NCBI RefSeq assembly: GCF_003865035.1
Contig: NZ_BHVZ01000010.1
Location: 1 to 64,000 of the forward strand
Length of the DNA stretch: 64,000 nt
Source of the DNA: Anaerotignum faecicola
GTDB taxonomy: Bacteria; Bacillota; Clostridia; Lachnospirales; Anaerotignaceae
Direction: 5' to 3'
Part shown: in pieces, positions 39,085 to 47,789 of the stretch
How the letters are laid out: each line of letters starts with the position of its first letter
How positions within the stretch are numbered: position 1 is the first letter of the stretch
Notes under the pieces: generated by a model
The model's input: only the letters and a program-made list of their open reading frames with translations
Database searches by the model: none
Told to the model about the DNA's origin: nothing
Program-made: the position numbers and the translations under genes

Positions 39085-39933
39085 ATGAAAAAAGTAGCAA
39101 TTTTACCGAATATACAGAAGGATAAGGGACTGGCGGTGACAAAGCGGCTGGTGCGTTATCTGGAGGAAAAGGGCTGTCAGCCGCGCCTTTCCGAAGCGGT
39201 GGCGGAACTGGCGGAGCTGCCGCAGTATGCGCAGACGGAAACGGAGCTGTATCAGAACAGTGATCTGCTGATTTCGCTTGGCGGTGATGGAACACTGCTT
39301 GGCATTGGCAGAAAAACGGCGAAATTTGAAAAGCCGATTCTGGGTATCAATCTGGGGACGCTCGGCTTTCTGACGGCAGAGGATAAGAATTATGCCGAAG
39401 CGGCGATTGATAAGGTGCTGAAGGGCGATTTTAAACTGGAAAAGCGCATGATGCTGACCTGCGGCATTGCCAAGGGGGATGAACGCACGGAGGGCATTAT
39501 TGCTTTGAATGATATCTGCATTACGCGCGATTTATATAAAATTCTGGAGTTTCACGTTTTTGTAAATGATGAATTTGTGGATACCCTGCTTGCGGATGGT
39601 GTTATCATCTGTACGCCGACAGGCTCAACGGCATATAACCTTTCCGCAGGGGGGCCCGTATTGAAGGCGGATGCACAGATTATTGCGATTACACCCATTT
39701 CACCGCACACGCTGACAAGCAGACCCATTGTGGTTTCTGCGGATGATGTGGTTACGGTTGAGGTGAAGCCAAGCAGAGAGGACACGCCCTTTACGGTCAG
39801 TGCGGACGGGCAGAACAACTTTACGTTGACGGGGCAGAATGTTGTGCAAATTCGTCGTGCGGATGTCTGCACCACGATTATTAAGACAAAGCCGCAGAGC
39901 TTTTACGATGTACTGCGGCATAAATTGAAATAA
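39085..39933 (+). CDS. nadK: NAD kinase
   Basis: 282-aa cytoplasmic enzyme making NADP+ from NAD+ and ATP. The GGDGTLLGIGR motif (about residues 64-74) and NDICITRD and TPTGSTAYNLSAGGP substrate-binding motifs are present. Start ATG 39085 (MKKVAILPN). Confidence 0.95.
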   Translation: MKKVAILPNIQKDKGLAVTKRLVRYLEEKGCQPRLSEAVAELAELPQYAQTETELYQNSDLLISLGGDGTLLGIGRKTAKFEKPILGINLGTLGFLTAEDKNYAEAAIDKVLKGDFKLEKRMMLTCGIAKGDERTEGIIALNDICITRDLYKILEFHVFVNDEFVDTLLADGVIICTPTGSTAYNLSAGGPVLKADAQIIAITPISPHTLTSRPIVVSADDVVTVEVKPSREDTPFTVSADGQNNFTLTGQNVVQIRRADVCTTIIKTKPQSFYDVLRHKLK

Positions 39934-39992
39934 GAATGGCTGAACAAGCAGCCTTTGGATATCTTTCTGAAACAGTAAGGAGGGGTAGTGCG

Positions 39993-40448
39993 ATGAAGAT
40001 CGCCAGACATGCAAAAATTTTGGAATTGATTGAAAATTATGACATTGAAACGCAGGACGAGCTGGCACAGAGGCTTTGTGAGGAAGGCTTTGTGGTGACA
40101 CAGGCAACGGTTTCTCGTGATATTCGTGAAATGAAGCTGACGAAAATCGCAACAGAAAAGGGACGGCAGAAATATGCCGTGATTACGGGCAATGATACGG
40201 AAGTGACAGAGAGACTAACGCGCGTATTCAAAGAGGCTGTGCTGAAAATGGACTATGCGCAGAACATGATTGTAGTGAAAACACTGGATGGTATGGGCAT
40301 GGCGGTTGCCGTTGCGCTTGATAATATGCAGAACAGCGAAATTCTTGGCACGATTGCAGGGGATGATACTGTTTTCTGCGTGGTGCGTACACATAATCAG
40401 GCGGCAGTTATCATCGAAAAGCTGTATCGCATCATCCATAGTGCCTAA
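39993..40448 (+). CDS. argR: Arginine repressor ArgR
   Basis: 151-aa hexameric arginine-dependent regulator. Winged-helix N-terminus (QDELAQRLCEEGFVVTQATVSRDIREMKL) and C-terminal arginine-binding domain (VALDNMQNSEILGTIAGDDTVFCVV with the GDDT motif). RBS TAAGGAGGGG, ATG 39993. The nadK-argR-recN order is typical of Firmicutes. Confidence 0.95.
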   Translation: MKIARHAKILELIENYDIETQDELAQRLCEEGFVVTQATVSRDIREMKLTKIATEKGRQKYAVITGNDTEVTERLTRVFKEAVLKMDYAQNMIVVKTLDGMGMAVAVALDNMQNSEILGTIAGDDTVFCVVRTHNQAAVIIEKLYRIIHSA

Positions 40449-40464
40449 AGGGGGGGGACGCTTT

Positions 40465-42135
40465 ATGCTGGAACATCTGCACATCAGAAATGTGGCGCTG
40501 ATTAAGGAAAGCGAAATCTCCTTTGGAGATGGGCTGAATATTCTGACGGGCGAAACGGGTGCCGGCAAATCCATGATTATTGATTCTTTGCAGTTTGCCC
40601 TTGGCGGCAGAGCAGGGAAGGATTTTCTGCGCCACGGCGAAAAGCAGGCGGCGGTTGAGGCGTTGTTTTCCGTACAGTCGCAGGCGCTTACGGAAAAGCT
40701 TGCGGAAAACGGCATTGTCCCTGAGGAGGACGGGACGCTTCTGATTACCCGCACACTCAGCGAAGCGGGAAAATCTGTCTGCCGTATCAACGGCTCTACG
40801 GTGACGGTCGGTATGCTGAAGGAGATTGCCGAGGATATGATTGATATTTATGGACAGCATGAGCATCAGTCTCTTTTGAATCCTGTGAAGCACATTCGCC
40901 TGTTGGATCGCTTCTGCGGCGCAGGCTTTGGTGAGGCAATGGAGGAATACAAAAACAGCCGGCAAAGGCTGAAGGACTTAGAAAAGCAGCTTACGATTCT
41001 GATTGGAGATGAAAGCCAAAGAGAACAGCGGATGGATATGCTGCTGTTTCAGAAGGAAGAAATCGAAGCGGCAGAGCTGCAGGAGGGCGAGGAGGATGCC
41101 CTTCTGGAGCAGAAAAAACGCCTGAGCAGCATGGAAAGGCTGATACGACTGACGGGCGAAAGTGTAACACTTCTGTATGACGGGGATGACCGCGCGCCCT
41201 CTGCCTGCGACCAGCTGGGGGATGCCCTTGCGAAATTACAGGAAGCGGCGGAATATGATGCGGCTCTGTCTCCCTTGGCGGATGCATTGGCGGATGGCTA
41301 TGCTGCCGTGGAGGACTGCGCGCGGGAATTGAAGCGCGAGGCGGAAAAGCAAGAGGCTGATCCGGAGGAGCTGGAACGCATTGAGGAGCGCTTGCAGCTT
41401 TTTTATAAATTGAAGCGAAAATATGGCGGCAGCATCGAGGCGGTATTGGAATTTTACGAAAAAGCCGTACAGGAGCTGGAATTTCTCTCCAACAGCAGCG
41501 AAAAGGCGGCGGAACTTTCTGCCAAGAAGGCAGCGGAGGAGAAGCGCCTGTCTGCTCTTGCGGAAACGCTGACAGCAAGAAGAAGGGCGACTGCCGAACA
41601 GGTGGAGGAGCAGATTGAAACGGCACTGCATGACATGGAAATGAAGCATGCACGGTTTCATATTCAGATAGAAGAAAAAGCCGATTGGGGCGCAGACGGC
41701 AAGGATAAGGTGGAATTTCTGATTTCTGCCAATGCAGGGGAGCCGCTCAAGCCCTTGGCAAAGATTGCATCCGGCGGCGAAATGAGCCGTGTGATGCTTG
41801 CACTGAAAACGGTGCTTGTGGATGCGGATGAAATCGGGACATTTATTTTTGATGAAATTGATACAGGGGTCAGTGGCAGAACGGCGAGAAGGGTCGGCGA
41901 GAAAATGCGCTTTCTGGGCGGAAAACGACAGCTTCTCTGCATTACGCATCTGCCCCAGATTGCCGCGATGGCGGATAATCACTTTCTGATTGAAAAGGAA
42001 AGCGACGCAGGAGAAACCGTGACGCGCGTGACGGCACTGGACGAGGAAGGCGCGGTGCGCGAGGTGGCGAGACTGATGAATGATGTGACGGAAACCACAC
42101 TGGCAGCGGCAAGAGAGCTGCTTGCGGAAAAATAA
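40465..42135 (+). CDS. recN: DNA repair protein RecN
   Basis: SMC-like ATPase of 556 aa acting early in double-strand-break repair. Walker A GETGAGKSMIIDSLQFALGG is near residue 30; long coiled-coil arms lie between about 155 and 360; C-terminal signature ASGGEMSRVMLALK and Walker B FIFDEIDTGVSG. Start ATG 40465 after a G-rich RBS. Its terminator is interrupted by the 42157-42344 element. Confidence 0.96.
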   Translation: MLEHLHIRNVALIKESEISFGDGLNILTGETGAGKSMIIDSLQFALGGRAGKDFLRHGEKQAAVEALFSVQSQALTEKLAENGIVPEEDGTLLITRTLSEAGKSVCRINGSTVTVGMLKEIAEDMIDIYGQHEHQSLLNPVKHIRLLDRFCGAGFGEAMEEYKNSRQRLKDLEKQLTILIGDESQREQRMDMLLFQKEEIEAAELQEGEEDALLEQKKRLSSMERLIRLTGESVTLLYDGDDRAPSACDQLGDALAKLQEAAEYDAALSPLADALADGYAAVEDCARELKREAEKQEADPEELERIEERLQLFYKLKRKYGGSIEAVLEFYEKAVQELEFLSNSSEKAAELSAKKAAEEKRLSALAETLTARRRATAEQVEEQIETALHDMEMKHARFHIQIEEKADWGADGKDKVEFLISANAGEPLKPLAKIASGGEMSRVMLALKTVLVDADEIGTFIFDEIDTGVSGRTARRVGEKMRFLGGKRQLLCITHLPQIAAMADNHFLIEKESDAGETVTRVTALDEEGAVREVARLMNDVTETTLAAARELLAEK

Positions 42136-42141
42136 AACGAA

Positions 42142-42386
42142 GAACACATGATGACACCCTAAGTCGAAATCAGGATTTCGACTTGTTGAAGCAGAGGAAT
42201 AAACAGACGAGTTCCATCAGCTTAAAAGCCTTGAAACTCGCTGTTTTCCTCGTCGGAAGTGAATTCCGACTGCGGATTCCATTTGGGAAACGGATTTGTT
42301 TCCCAAGCCCTTCCGCTACCTCAAAATTACTTTGTCTACAGACTGAGCACATGATGACAGCATTGTGTGTTCTTTTTTTGTCGAGA
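42142..42386 (+). terminator. recN terminator split by an insertion
   Basis: The outer pieces gaacacatgatgaca (42142-42156) and gcattgtgtgttcttttttt (42360-42379) join to a perfect 12-bp hairpin with loop acag and a T7 tail, an ideal terminator, if the DNA between the two direct repeats is removed. The right repeat copy (42345-42359) still pairs with the downstream arm, so termination is probably kept after the insertion. Confidence 0.7.
42157..42344. mobile_element. Small multi-hairpin insertion element (MITE-like)
   Basis: About 190 bp with no convincing gene, bounded by 15-bp direct repeats (ga-a/g-cacatgatgaca at 42142-42156 and 42345-42359, one mismatch). Inside are stacked hairpins: AAGTCGAAATC/GATTTCGACTT (42161-42184), a cgagtt/aactcg stem near 42209-42240, GTCGGAA/TTCCGAC (42252-42270), and GGGAAAC/GTTTCCC (42285-42304) nested in a gcgga/tccgc stem. 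Its edges show a weak inverted match (ctaagtc / gactgag). Small non-autonomous mobile element or structured RNA module; family not recognised. Confidence 0.6.
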
Positions 42387-42442
42387 TTTTTCTGCTTTTC
42401 ACAGGAAAAACGACAGGTTTCGCAGGTCCTTCGTTTTATAAT
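42377..42442 (+). promoter_or_regulatory. Candidate spoIIG promoter with Spo0A box
   Basis: -10 TATAAT at 42437-42442. TTTGTCGAG (42377-42385) differs by one base from the Spo0A box TTTGTCGAA, and CTGTCGTTT (opposite strand, 42411-42419) is a weaker second box. No good -35 at 17 bp is visible, as in Spo0A-activated spoIIG promoters with wide spacing. The box abuts the T-tail of the recN terminator. Confidence 0.5.
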
Positions 42443-42460
42443 CATAGAAGGAGGGAAGGA

Positions 42461-43312
42461 ATGGAACCGAAGATTTACATAGATATCGTTTTTCCGGTGA
42501 CATGGGGGATGGATGCCTTTCTGCTCTGGATGGCAGGGCGGATTCTGGGCCTGCGAAGGAAGCGGTGGCGATTTGCATTAGGCGGTCTTTTTGCGGCGGT
42601 GTGTGATTGCGCGTGGCTTTTCTTTTTGCAAAGAAGCGGCGGTGCGCTATTTTCGCTTTTGCTTCTGGCGGGCGGCGTTTTCATTGCCTATACACCGAAA
42701 AGCGGAAAAATATTTTTGCGGCTGATAGGGACAACACTGCTTTCTTCGTTCCTGCTTGGCGGCGGCGCACAGCTTTTGTTTACCTTTACGCAGGCACAGC
42801 GATTGTTTGGGCAGGGTCTTATCGTAGAGCAGATTTATCCGTGGTGGCTGCTGCCATGGGCGGTGCTTTTGGCGTATGTATTGCTGAAATTGGGTGCAGG
42901 GTGGATGGAGACGCATATTTGCCGCAGACGTGAATTCTGCACGGCTGCTGTGTTTCGGCAGGGCAGATGCGCCGAGGTGCGCGTGCTGATTGATACGGGA
43001 AACGGGCTGAAGCAGGCGGATGACCGAGGGGTTGCGATTCTGGAGATGCAGGCGGTTTTGCCGCTGTTTTCGGCAGAGGAGGGCGTGCGGCTGCTTTCCG
43101 GGAGCAGAGAGGGCTTGGAATGGCTTGCGTTCAGCAGTCTGGGGAACCCGGATGGCAGGCTCTGGGGTATACGGGCAGAGAAGCTGATTTTGTTTTTCGG
43201 GGGAAAAAGCATCTGCCATCGGGATATTTTTGTCGGGATTGCCGAGGAAGCGTTTACGGGCAGTTATGAGGGCATTGTGCCACCCTCTTTATGGAAGGAG
43301 GATTCGGAATGA
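42461..43312 (+). CDS. spoIIGA: Sigma-E processing peptidase SpoIIGA
   Basis: Membrane aspartic protease of 283 aa that activates pro-SigE in the mother cell after forespore signalling through SpoIIR. Five hydrophobic N-terminal helices (to about residue 150) are followed by a cytosolic protease domain with catalytic DTGN ([13 protein letters not shown], about residue 183). ATG 42461 with GGAGGGAAGG; TGA overlaps the sigE ATG. Confidence 0.93.
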   Translation: MEPKIYIDIVFPVTWGMDAFLLWMAGRILGLRRKRWRFALGGLFAAVCDCAWLFFLQRSGGALFSLLLLAGGVFIAYTPKSGKIFLRLIGTTLLSSFLLGGGAQLLFTFTQAQRLFGQGLIVEQIYPWWLLPWAVLLAYVLLKLGAGWMETHICRRREFCTAAVFRQGRCAEVRVLIDTGNGLKQADDRGVAILEMQAVLPLFSAEEGVRLLSGSREGLEWLAFSSLGNPDGRLWGIRAEKLILFFGGKSICHRDIFVGIAEEAFTGSYEGIVPPSLWKEDSE

Positions 43313-44037
43313 AGGAATGGAGATATTTAGTTTTTCTTGTAAAATACCATCTGAACCGTTGGATACGGGAAAAGAAGCAGGGAGGGGTATTCTATATCGG
43401 GGGGAGCGATGTATTTCCGCCGCCGCTCAAGCCGGAGGAGGAGCTGGTGCTTCTGGAGCAGCTGGGCGGAGAGGAGGATGTGACGGTAAAAGCTGTTCTG
43501 ATTGAGCGAAATCTGCGTCTGGTGGTCTATATCGCAAGGAAGTTTGAAAATACGGGCATCAATGTGGAGGATTTAATTTCCATTGGCACGATTGGGCTGA
43601 TTAAGGCAATCAATACGTTTAAGGTGGATAAAAAAATTAAGCTGGCAACCTATGCTTCACGCTGTATCGAAAACGAAATTCTGATGTATCTGAGACGAAA
43701 CAGCAAGACGAAAACAGAGGTTTCCATTGATGAGCCGCTAAATGTGGACTGGGAAGGAAATGAGCTGCTGCTTTCCGATATTCTGGGGACGGAGAACGAT
43801 ATCATCACGAAGGATATTGAGAATAAGGTTGACCGAGAGCTTTTGCAGGATGCCATGCAGAAGCTGAGCGGACGGGAGCGGCGGATTGTAGAAATGCGCT
43901 TTGGTATTCTGCCGGAAACAGAGGAAAAAACGCAGAAGGAGGTGGCGGATATTCTGGGGATTTCGCAGTCCTATATTTCCAGACTGGAAAAAAAGATTAT
44001 GCGGCGGCTGAAAAAGGAAATAAGCAAAATGATGTAA
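43309..44037 (+). CDS. sigE: Sporulation sigma factor SigE
   Basis: 242-aa early mother-cell sigma factor, made as a pro-protein: a short N-terminal extension ([18 protein letters not shown]) precedes [15 protein letters not shown], where SpoIIGA cleaves in relatives. Region 2 ([35 protein letters not shown]) and region 4 HTH ([20 protein letters not shown]) are clear. Translationally coupled to spoIIGA. Confidence 0.96.
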   Translation: MKEWRYLVFLVKYHLNRWIREKKQGGVFYIGGSDVFPPPLKPEEELVLLEQLGGEEDVTVKAVLIERNLRLVVYIARKFENTGINVEDLISIGTIGLIKAINTFKVDKKIKLATYASRCIENEILMYLRRNSKTKTEVSIDEPLNVDWEGNELLLSDILGTENDIITKDIENKVDRELLQDAMQKLSGRERRIVEMRFGILPETEEKTQKEVADILGISQSYISRLEKKIMRRLKKEISKMM

Positions 44038-44042
44038 GAAAA

Positions 44043-44097
44043 AGGTGCGCCCGATTGGGACGCACCGAAAGCGGATGTTGAAGGACATCCGTTTTTT
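44043..44097 (+). terminator. Terminator of spoIIGA-sigE
   Basis: Two tandem hairpins, ggtgcg..cgcacc (44043-44065) and cggatgt/acatccg (44072-44090), the second followed by a T6 run. Confidence 0.88.
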
Positions 44098-44098
44098 G

Positions 44099-44266
44099 CT
44101 ATACATCCAGATAATGAAGCGGTTCATAATCGACATTTTTTGCCTTGCCAAACCCACGGTCAATATACTGCTGATTGCCATTTTTTCCGCCGTGGCGCTG
44201 GATGCGTGTGCTTTCGCGCAGGGCGGCTGCTGTGGGAATGCCGTCATGGATTTCTGTCAGACGCAT
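44099..44266 (-). CDS. Small conserved-looking hypothetical protein
   Basis: 55-aa basic protein (MRLTEIHDGIP ... GKNGNQQYIDRGFGKAKNVD) with no membrane segment; I do not recognise it. AAGGAG lies 8 nt before the ATG at 44266. It sits antisense to nothing, between the sigE terminator and the divergent sigG promoter, so it may be a small sporulation-stage product, but that is inference from location only. Confidence 0.55.
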   Translation of the reverse strand: MRLTEIHDGIPTAAALRESTRIQRHGGKNGNQQYIDRGFGKAKNVDYEPLHYLDV

Positions 44267-44357
44267 GAAGAAAACTCCTTTCAATTGCTATAACAGCTTT
44301 TTTGCTAGGATACGAAAAAGAATGTGATTTTATACGAGGATTGGCGAGATTTGCTTC

Positions 44358-44386
44358 GTATATTTTTGTGCGCAAAGGGAGAAGGT
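44358..44386 (+). promoter_or_regulatory. Candidate SigF/SigG-type promoter of sigG
   Basis: GTATA (44358-44362), 15-nt spacer, GGAGAAGGT (44378-44386), fitting the forespore pattern GTATA-N15-GGNNANNNT. It is about 35 nt before the sigG start, consistent with SigF activation and SigG autoactivation. Confidence 0.6.
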
Positions 44387-44420
44387 ATTCATATACCTTT
44401 GAACGAATGGAGTGACAGGA

Positions 44421-45197
44421 TTGGCTTATTACGGAAAGGTGGAAATCAGCGGTGTGAATACGGCAAACCTGCCCGTTCTGACAGGAACAGAGGCAAAGGC
44501 GCTGTTTATAAAATGCAAGGCAGGGGACGAAGCTGCCCGTCAGCAGCTGATAGAGGGGAATTTGCGGCTGGTGCTTAGTATTATCAAGCGCTTTGAAAAC
44601 CGCAATGAAAATATGGATGATTTGTTTCAAATTGGTGTGGTGGGGCTGATTAAGGCGATTGATAATTTTAATATTGAGATGGATGTGATGCCGTCAACGT
44701 ATTTCTGCCCCATGATTATTGGGGAGATTCGCAGATATCTCAGGGATAACAACACCATTCGGGTGTCGCGTTCTCTCAGGGATACGGCGTATAAGGCGTT
44801 ACAGGTGAAGGAACGGCTGATGGCAGAGCAGGAAAAGGAGCCGAGCATAGAGGAAATTGCGAAGGAAATGGGGATGAGCCGAGAAAATATCGTGATGGCA
44901 ATGGATGCCATTCAGGATCCGGTTTCCCTTTTTGAGCCGATTTATCATGACGGCGGCGACACGCTTTTTGTGATGGATCAGGTGAGTGATGAAAAGAACG
45001 GTGACAGGCTCTGGCTGGAAAATCTTTCTCTGAGCGAAGCCATGCAGCACCTCAATGAGCGCGAAAAGAAAATCGTAAATCTGCGCTTTTTTGAAGGCAA
45101 AACACAGACAGAGGTCAGCACAGAAATCGGCATTAGTCAGGCGCAGGTTTCCCGTCTGGAAAAATCTGCTTTGCAGCACATGCGAAAGTTTATGTAA
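44421..45197 (+). CDS. sigG: Sporulation sigma factor SigG
   Basis: 258-aa late forespore sigma factor. The N-terminus KVEISGVNTANLPVL matches the conserved SigG start; region 2 (EGNLRLVLSIIKRFENRNENMDDLFQIGVVGL), region 3 and region 4 (EVSTEIGISQAQVSRLEKSAL) follow. I choose TTG 44421, 8 nt after GGAG; a GTG three codons upstream overlaps the RBS. Confidence 0.95.
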   Translation: MAYYGKVEISGVNTANLPVLTGTEAKALFIKCKAGDEAARQQLIEGNLRLVLSIIKRFENRNENMDDLFQIGVVGLIKAIDNFNIEMDVMPSTYFCPMIIGEIRRYLRDNNTIRVSRSLRDTAYKALQVKERLMAEQEKEPSIEEIAKEMGMSRENIVMAMDAIQDPVSLFEPIYHDGGDTLFVMDQVSDEKNGDRLWLENLSLSEAMQHLNEREKKIVNLRFFEGKTQTEVSTEIGISQAQVSRLEKSALQHMRKFM

Positions 45198-45247
45198 GGG
45201 ATTATGGGAAAACGAAAAAAGGTAGTCGAATATTCCTATAAAAGGTG

Positions 45248-45276
45248 TAGACAATTTTCTTTTGATAGGATAAAAT
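45248..45276 (+). promoter_or_regulatory. Promoter of the isochorismatase-family gene
   Basis: -35 TAGACA (45248-45253), 17-bp spacer, -10 TAAAAT (45271-45276). Confidence 0.6.
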
Positions 45277-45343
45277 GAAAAGCAAAGGGGAATTTTTAGA
45301 TACCCGAAGGAAAGAAGGCTTTTTGAATATCAGGAGGAAAAAT

Positions 45344-45886
45344 ATGAAAATAAAAGCAGAAGATACCGCGGCATTGATTATCGATTTTCAGGAAAAACTG
45401 GTGCCTGCCATTGCAGATCATGATGAAATTGTTGCAAAGGCAGCTATTTTTGCGGCAGGGTTGAAGGAATTTGGCGTTCCTATGGCTGTGACACAGCAGT
45501 ATACAAAGGGACTGGGCGAAACTGTTCCTGCGATGAAGGAAGCTATCGGCGCATTTGAACCCATGGAAAAAACAGCTTTTTCCGCAATGGGCTGTGATGC
45601 CTTTGTGGAATGGGTAAAAGCACAGGGCAAAAAGACAATTTTGGTTTGCGGCGTGGAAGCACATATCTGCGTGCTGCAGAGTATTATAGATTTGATTGGT
45701 GAAGGCTATCGTGTATTTATTGTGGCGGACTGCGTTGGCTCCAGAGTGGTATACAATAAGGAGTATGCAATCCAGAGAGCTGTGCAGGAGGGTGCATTCG
45801 TAACTACCTGCGAGGGCGCGCTGTATGAAATGACACAGGGGGCAGGCACACCCCATTTCAAAGCAATTTCAAAGCTGACAAAATAA
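45344..45886 (+). CDS. Isochorismatase-family cysteine hydrolase
   Basis: 180-aa cytoplasmic hydrolase. The catalytic triad can be read as Asp in LIIDFQEKL (about residue 13), Lys in MEKTAFSAM (about 82) and Cys in VCGVEAHICVLQS (about 110). Family members hydrolyse amides such as nicotinamide or N-carbamoyl compounds; substrate not predictable. ATG 45344 after CAGGAGG; an upstream in-frame ATG overlaps the promoter. Confidence 0.92.
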   Translation: MKIKAEDTAALIIDFQEKLVPAIADHDEIVAKAAIFAAGLKEFGVPMAVTQQYTKGLGETVPAMKEAIGAFEPMEKTAFSAMGCDAFVEWVKAQGKKTILVCGVEAHICVLQSIIDLIGEGYRVFIVADCVGSRVVYNKEYAIQRAVQEGAFVTTCEGALYEMTQGAGTPHFKAISKLTK

Positions 45887-45894
45887 TGATTGGA

Positions 45895-45928
45895 GGCCTC
45901 AATTCCTGAGAATTGGGGTTTCTTTTTT
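45895..45928 (+). terminator. Terminator of the isochorismatase-family gene
   Basis: Stem cctcaattc / gaattgggg with loop ctga, then tttcttttttg. Confidence 0.9.
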
Positions 45929-45957
45929 GAGTAGGTTTTCAAGAAGGAATGAGAAGA

Positions 45958-46551
45958 ATGCACATAAAAGAACATTTTCAGACAATTACATACCATAGAA
46001 GGCTGGTGCGGCAGAGCTGCTTCCGGGTTGGGCTTTACTGGCAGGGGCTGACGCATGATTTGAGCAAATACAGTCTGACAGAATTTTTGGTCGGTGCGAA
46101 ATATTTTCAGGGTGATTGCAGCCCCAATAATGCAGAGAAGGAGGAGAAGGGCTATTCCTCCTCCTGGCTGCATCATAAGGGCAGAAATAAGCATCATTTT
46201 GAATATTGGATTGATTATTCCATGCCCGGCAGCAAGGGGCCGCTTCTGATTGGGATGAAAATGCCCCTGCGGTATGTGGTGGAAATGTTCATGGATCGCA
46301 TTGCAGCATGCAAGGTTTATCAGAAGGAAGACTATACCGATGCAAGCCCCTGGCTGTATCATCAGAAAAGCAAGCGTGTACAGGCGGTGATGCACCCCGA
46401 AAGCCTTGCTTTGCTCAATCACTTACTGCAAATGCTGGCAGAGGAGGGGGAGAAAAAGACCTTCGCTTATGCAAAACAGCTGGTACAAAAGGACAGAATC
46501 AGCCGATGGAAAAAATGCTTTGGAAAAAAGCAGGGCAAACGAGGTGAATGA
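45958..46551 (+). CDS. DUF5662 family protein
   Basis: 197-aa protein of unknown function (MHIKEHFQTITYHRRLVRQSCFRVGLYWQGLTHDLSKYS). His-rich motifs (THDLSK, WLHHKGRNKHHFEYW) suggest metal binding, reminiscent of HD-type sites. Start ATG 45958 has GAAGGA 10 nt upstream; an ATG 9 nt earlier leaves almost no spacing. It is immediately followed by mnmA (1 nt), so co-expressed. Confidence 0.85.
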   Translation: MHIKEHFQTITYHRRLVRQSCFRVGLYWQGLTHDLSKYSLTEFLVGAKYFQGDCSPNNAEKEEKGYSSSWLHHKGRNKHHFEYWIDYSMPGSKGPLLIGMKMPLRYVVEMFMDRIAACKVYQKEDYTDASPWLYHQKSKRVQAVMHPESLALLNHLLQMLAEEGEKKTFAYAKQLVQKDRISRWKKCFGKKQGKRGE

Positions 46552-46552
46552 G

Positions 46553-47599
46553 ATGAACAAAGGAAAGGTAGTAGTAGGGATGAGCGGCGGCGTGGACAGC
46601 ACGGTTGCGGCATATCTTTTAAACAAGCAGGGCTATGAGGTGACAGGCGTAACACTGCGGATGTGGGACGGAGAAGGCACAGAGAAGGCGATTGCCGATG
46701 CAAAACGGGTGGCAGATTCCATCGGGATTTCCCATGAGGTACTGGATTGCAGAGAAGCCTTCCGTACCTGTGTGGTGAATGATTTTATCGGACAGTATCA
46801 AAAGGGCGTAACCCCGAACCCCTGTATCGTCTGCAACCGCATGGTAAAGGAAAAATCCCTTCTGGATAAGGCAAAGGAAATCGGTGGGAAGTACATTGCA
46901 ACGGGGCACTATGCCCGTATCGAAAAGCATCCGAAAACGGGACGTTATGCCATCCGAAATTCTGCAACCGCCGAAAAAGACCAGACGTATGCGCTTTATC
47001 GGCTGACACAGGAGCAGCTTGGCGCAATGCTTCTGCCTATTGGGGAATATACCAAGGACGAGGTGCGTAAGATTGCGGAGGCTGTGGACGGCTTTGTGGC
47101 AAAAAAAGGCGAAAGTCAGGATATCTGCTTTATTCCCGATGGGGATTATGCCGCCTTCATTGAAAGAGAGGGCAAGCTGACGGAAACGCCCGGTAATTTT
47201 GTAGATATGGACGGGACTATTTTAGGTAAGCACAAGGGCTTGATTCATTATACCATCGGGCAGAGAAAGGGGCTTGGCATTGCGCTTGGCAAGCCTGCCT
47301 TTGTGTATCGTTTGGATACGGAAAAAAACGAGGTTGTTCTTTCCGATAATGCGGCATTATTCCGGACAACGCTTTGTGCCGACAATCTGGCATACATGGC
47401 GTATGATAAATTTGAGGACGGACAGCGTTTTCTGGCGAAAATCCGCTATGCGCATAAGCCTGCATGGTGTACTGTGCGGATGGTCGGGGAGGATAAATTA
47501 GAGGTTGTCTTTGATGAACCGCAAAGAGCGATCACGCCCGGGCAGTCACTTGTGCTGTATGATGGGGAATTTGTTGCCGGTGGCGGATTTGTATTGTAA
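46553..47599 (+). CDS. mnmA: tRNA-specific 2-thiouridylase MnmA
   Basis: 348-aa enzyme that thiolates U34 of tRNA Lys/Glu/Gln. PP-loop MSGGVDSTVAAYLL near residue 9; catalytic cysteines in NPCIVCNR (about residue 88-91) and GESQDICFIPDG (about 185); C-terminal barrel EVVFDEPQRAITPGQSLVLYDGE. ATG 46553 after GAGGTG. The length is at the short end of the family but all motifs are present. Confidence 0.95.
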   Translation: MNKGKVVVGMSGGVDSTVAAYLLNKQGYEVTGVTLRMWDGEGTEKAIADAKRVADSIGISHEVLDCREAFRTCVVNDFIGQYQKGVTPNPCIVCNRMVKEKSLLDKAKEIGGKYIATGHYARIEKHPKTGRYAIRNSATAEKDQTYALYRLTQEQLGAMLLPIGEYTKDEVRKIAEAVDGFVAKKGESQDICFIPDGDYAAFIEREGKLTETPGNFVDMDGTILGKHKGLIHYTIGQRKGLGIALGKPAFVYRLDTEKNEVVLSDNAALFRTTLCADNLAYMAYDKFEDGQRFLAKIRYAHKPAWCTVRMVGEDKLEVVFDEPQRAITPGQSLVLYDGEFVAGGGFVL

Positions 47600-47651
47600 T
47601 TAAGCCAAAAATGAAAAAGCTTTTTTGAAAATGCAAAAGGGGAGGATTCAA

Positions 47652-47688
47652 GGGAAACGGGTTGGCAAATGTCGGCCTGTTTCTTTTT
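47652..47688 (+). terminator. Terminator of DUF5662-mnmA
   Basis: Stem gaaacggg / cctgtttc (47654-47661, 47676-47683) followed by ttttt. Confidence 0.75.
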
Positions 47689-47708
47689 GAAAAAATGCTT
47701 CACAGCAC

Positions 47709-47742
47709 AAAGGGCAGAAGCCGAAAATTCGGTTCTGCCCGG
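47709..47742 (-). terminator. Terminator of the iron alcohol dehydrogenase gene
   Basis: GC-rich stem gggcagaa-ccga / tcgg-ttctgccc (47712-47740). Only a short T-rich stretch follows leftward, so strength is uncertain. Confidence 0.6.
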
Positions 47743-47789
47743 TGGGGTCGAAATGTGTATCGTATTTTTTTTGATTTACTTGAGTAAAA

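Noticed and set aside
42170..42445. 91-codon leftward ORF across the recN-spoIIGA gap
   Set aside because: It runs through the hairpins of the inserted element and into the spoIIGA promoter, has no RBS, and its apparent order reflects the folded DNA. Conservation at protein level would be needed to revive it.
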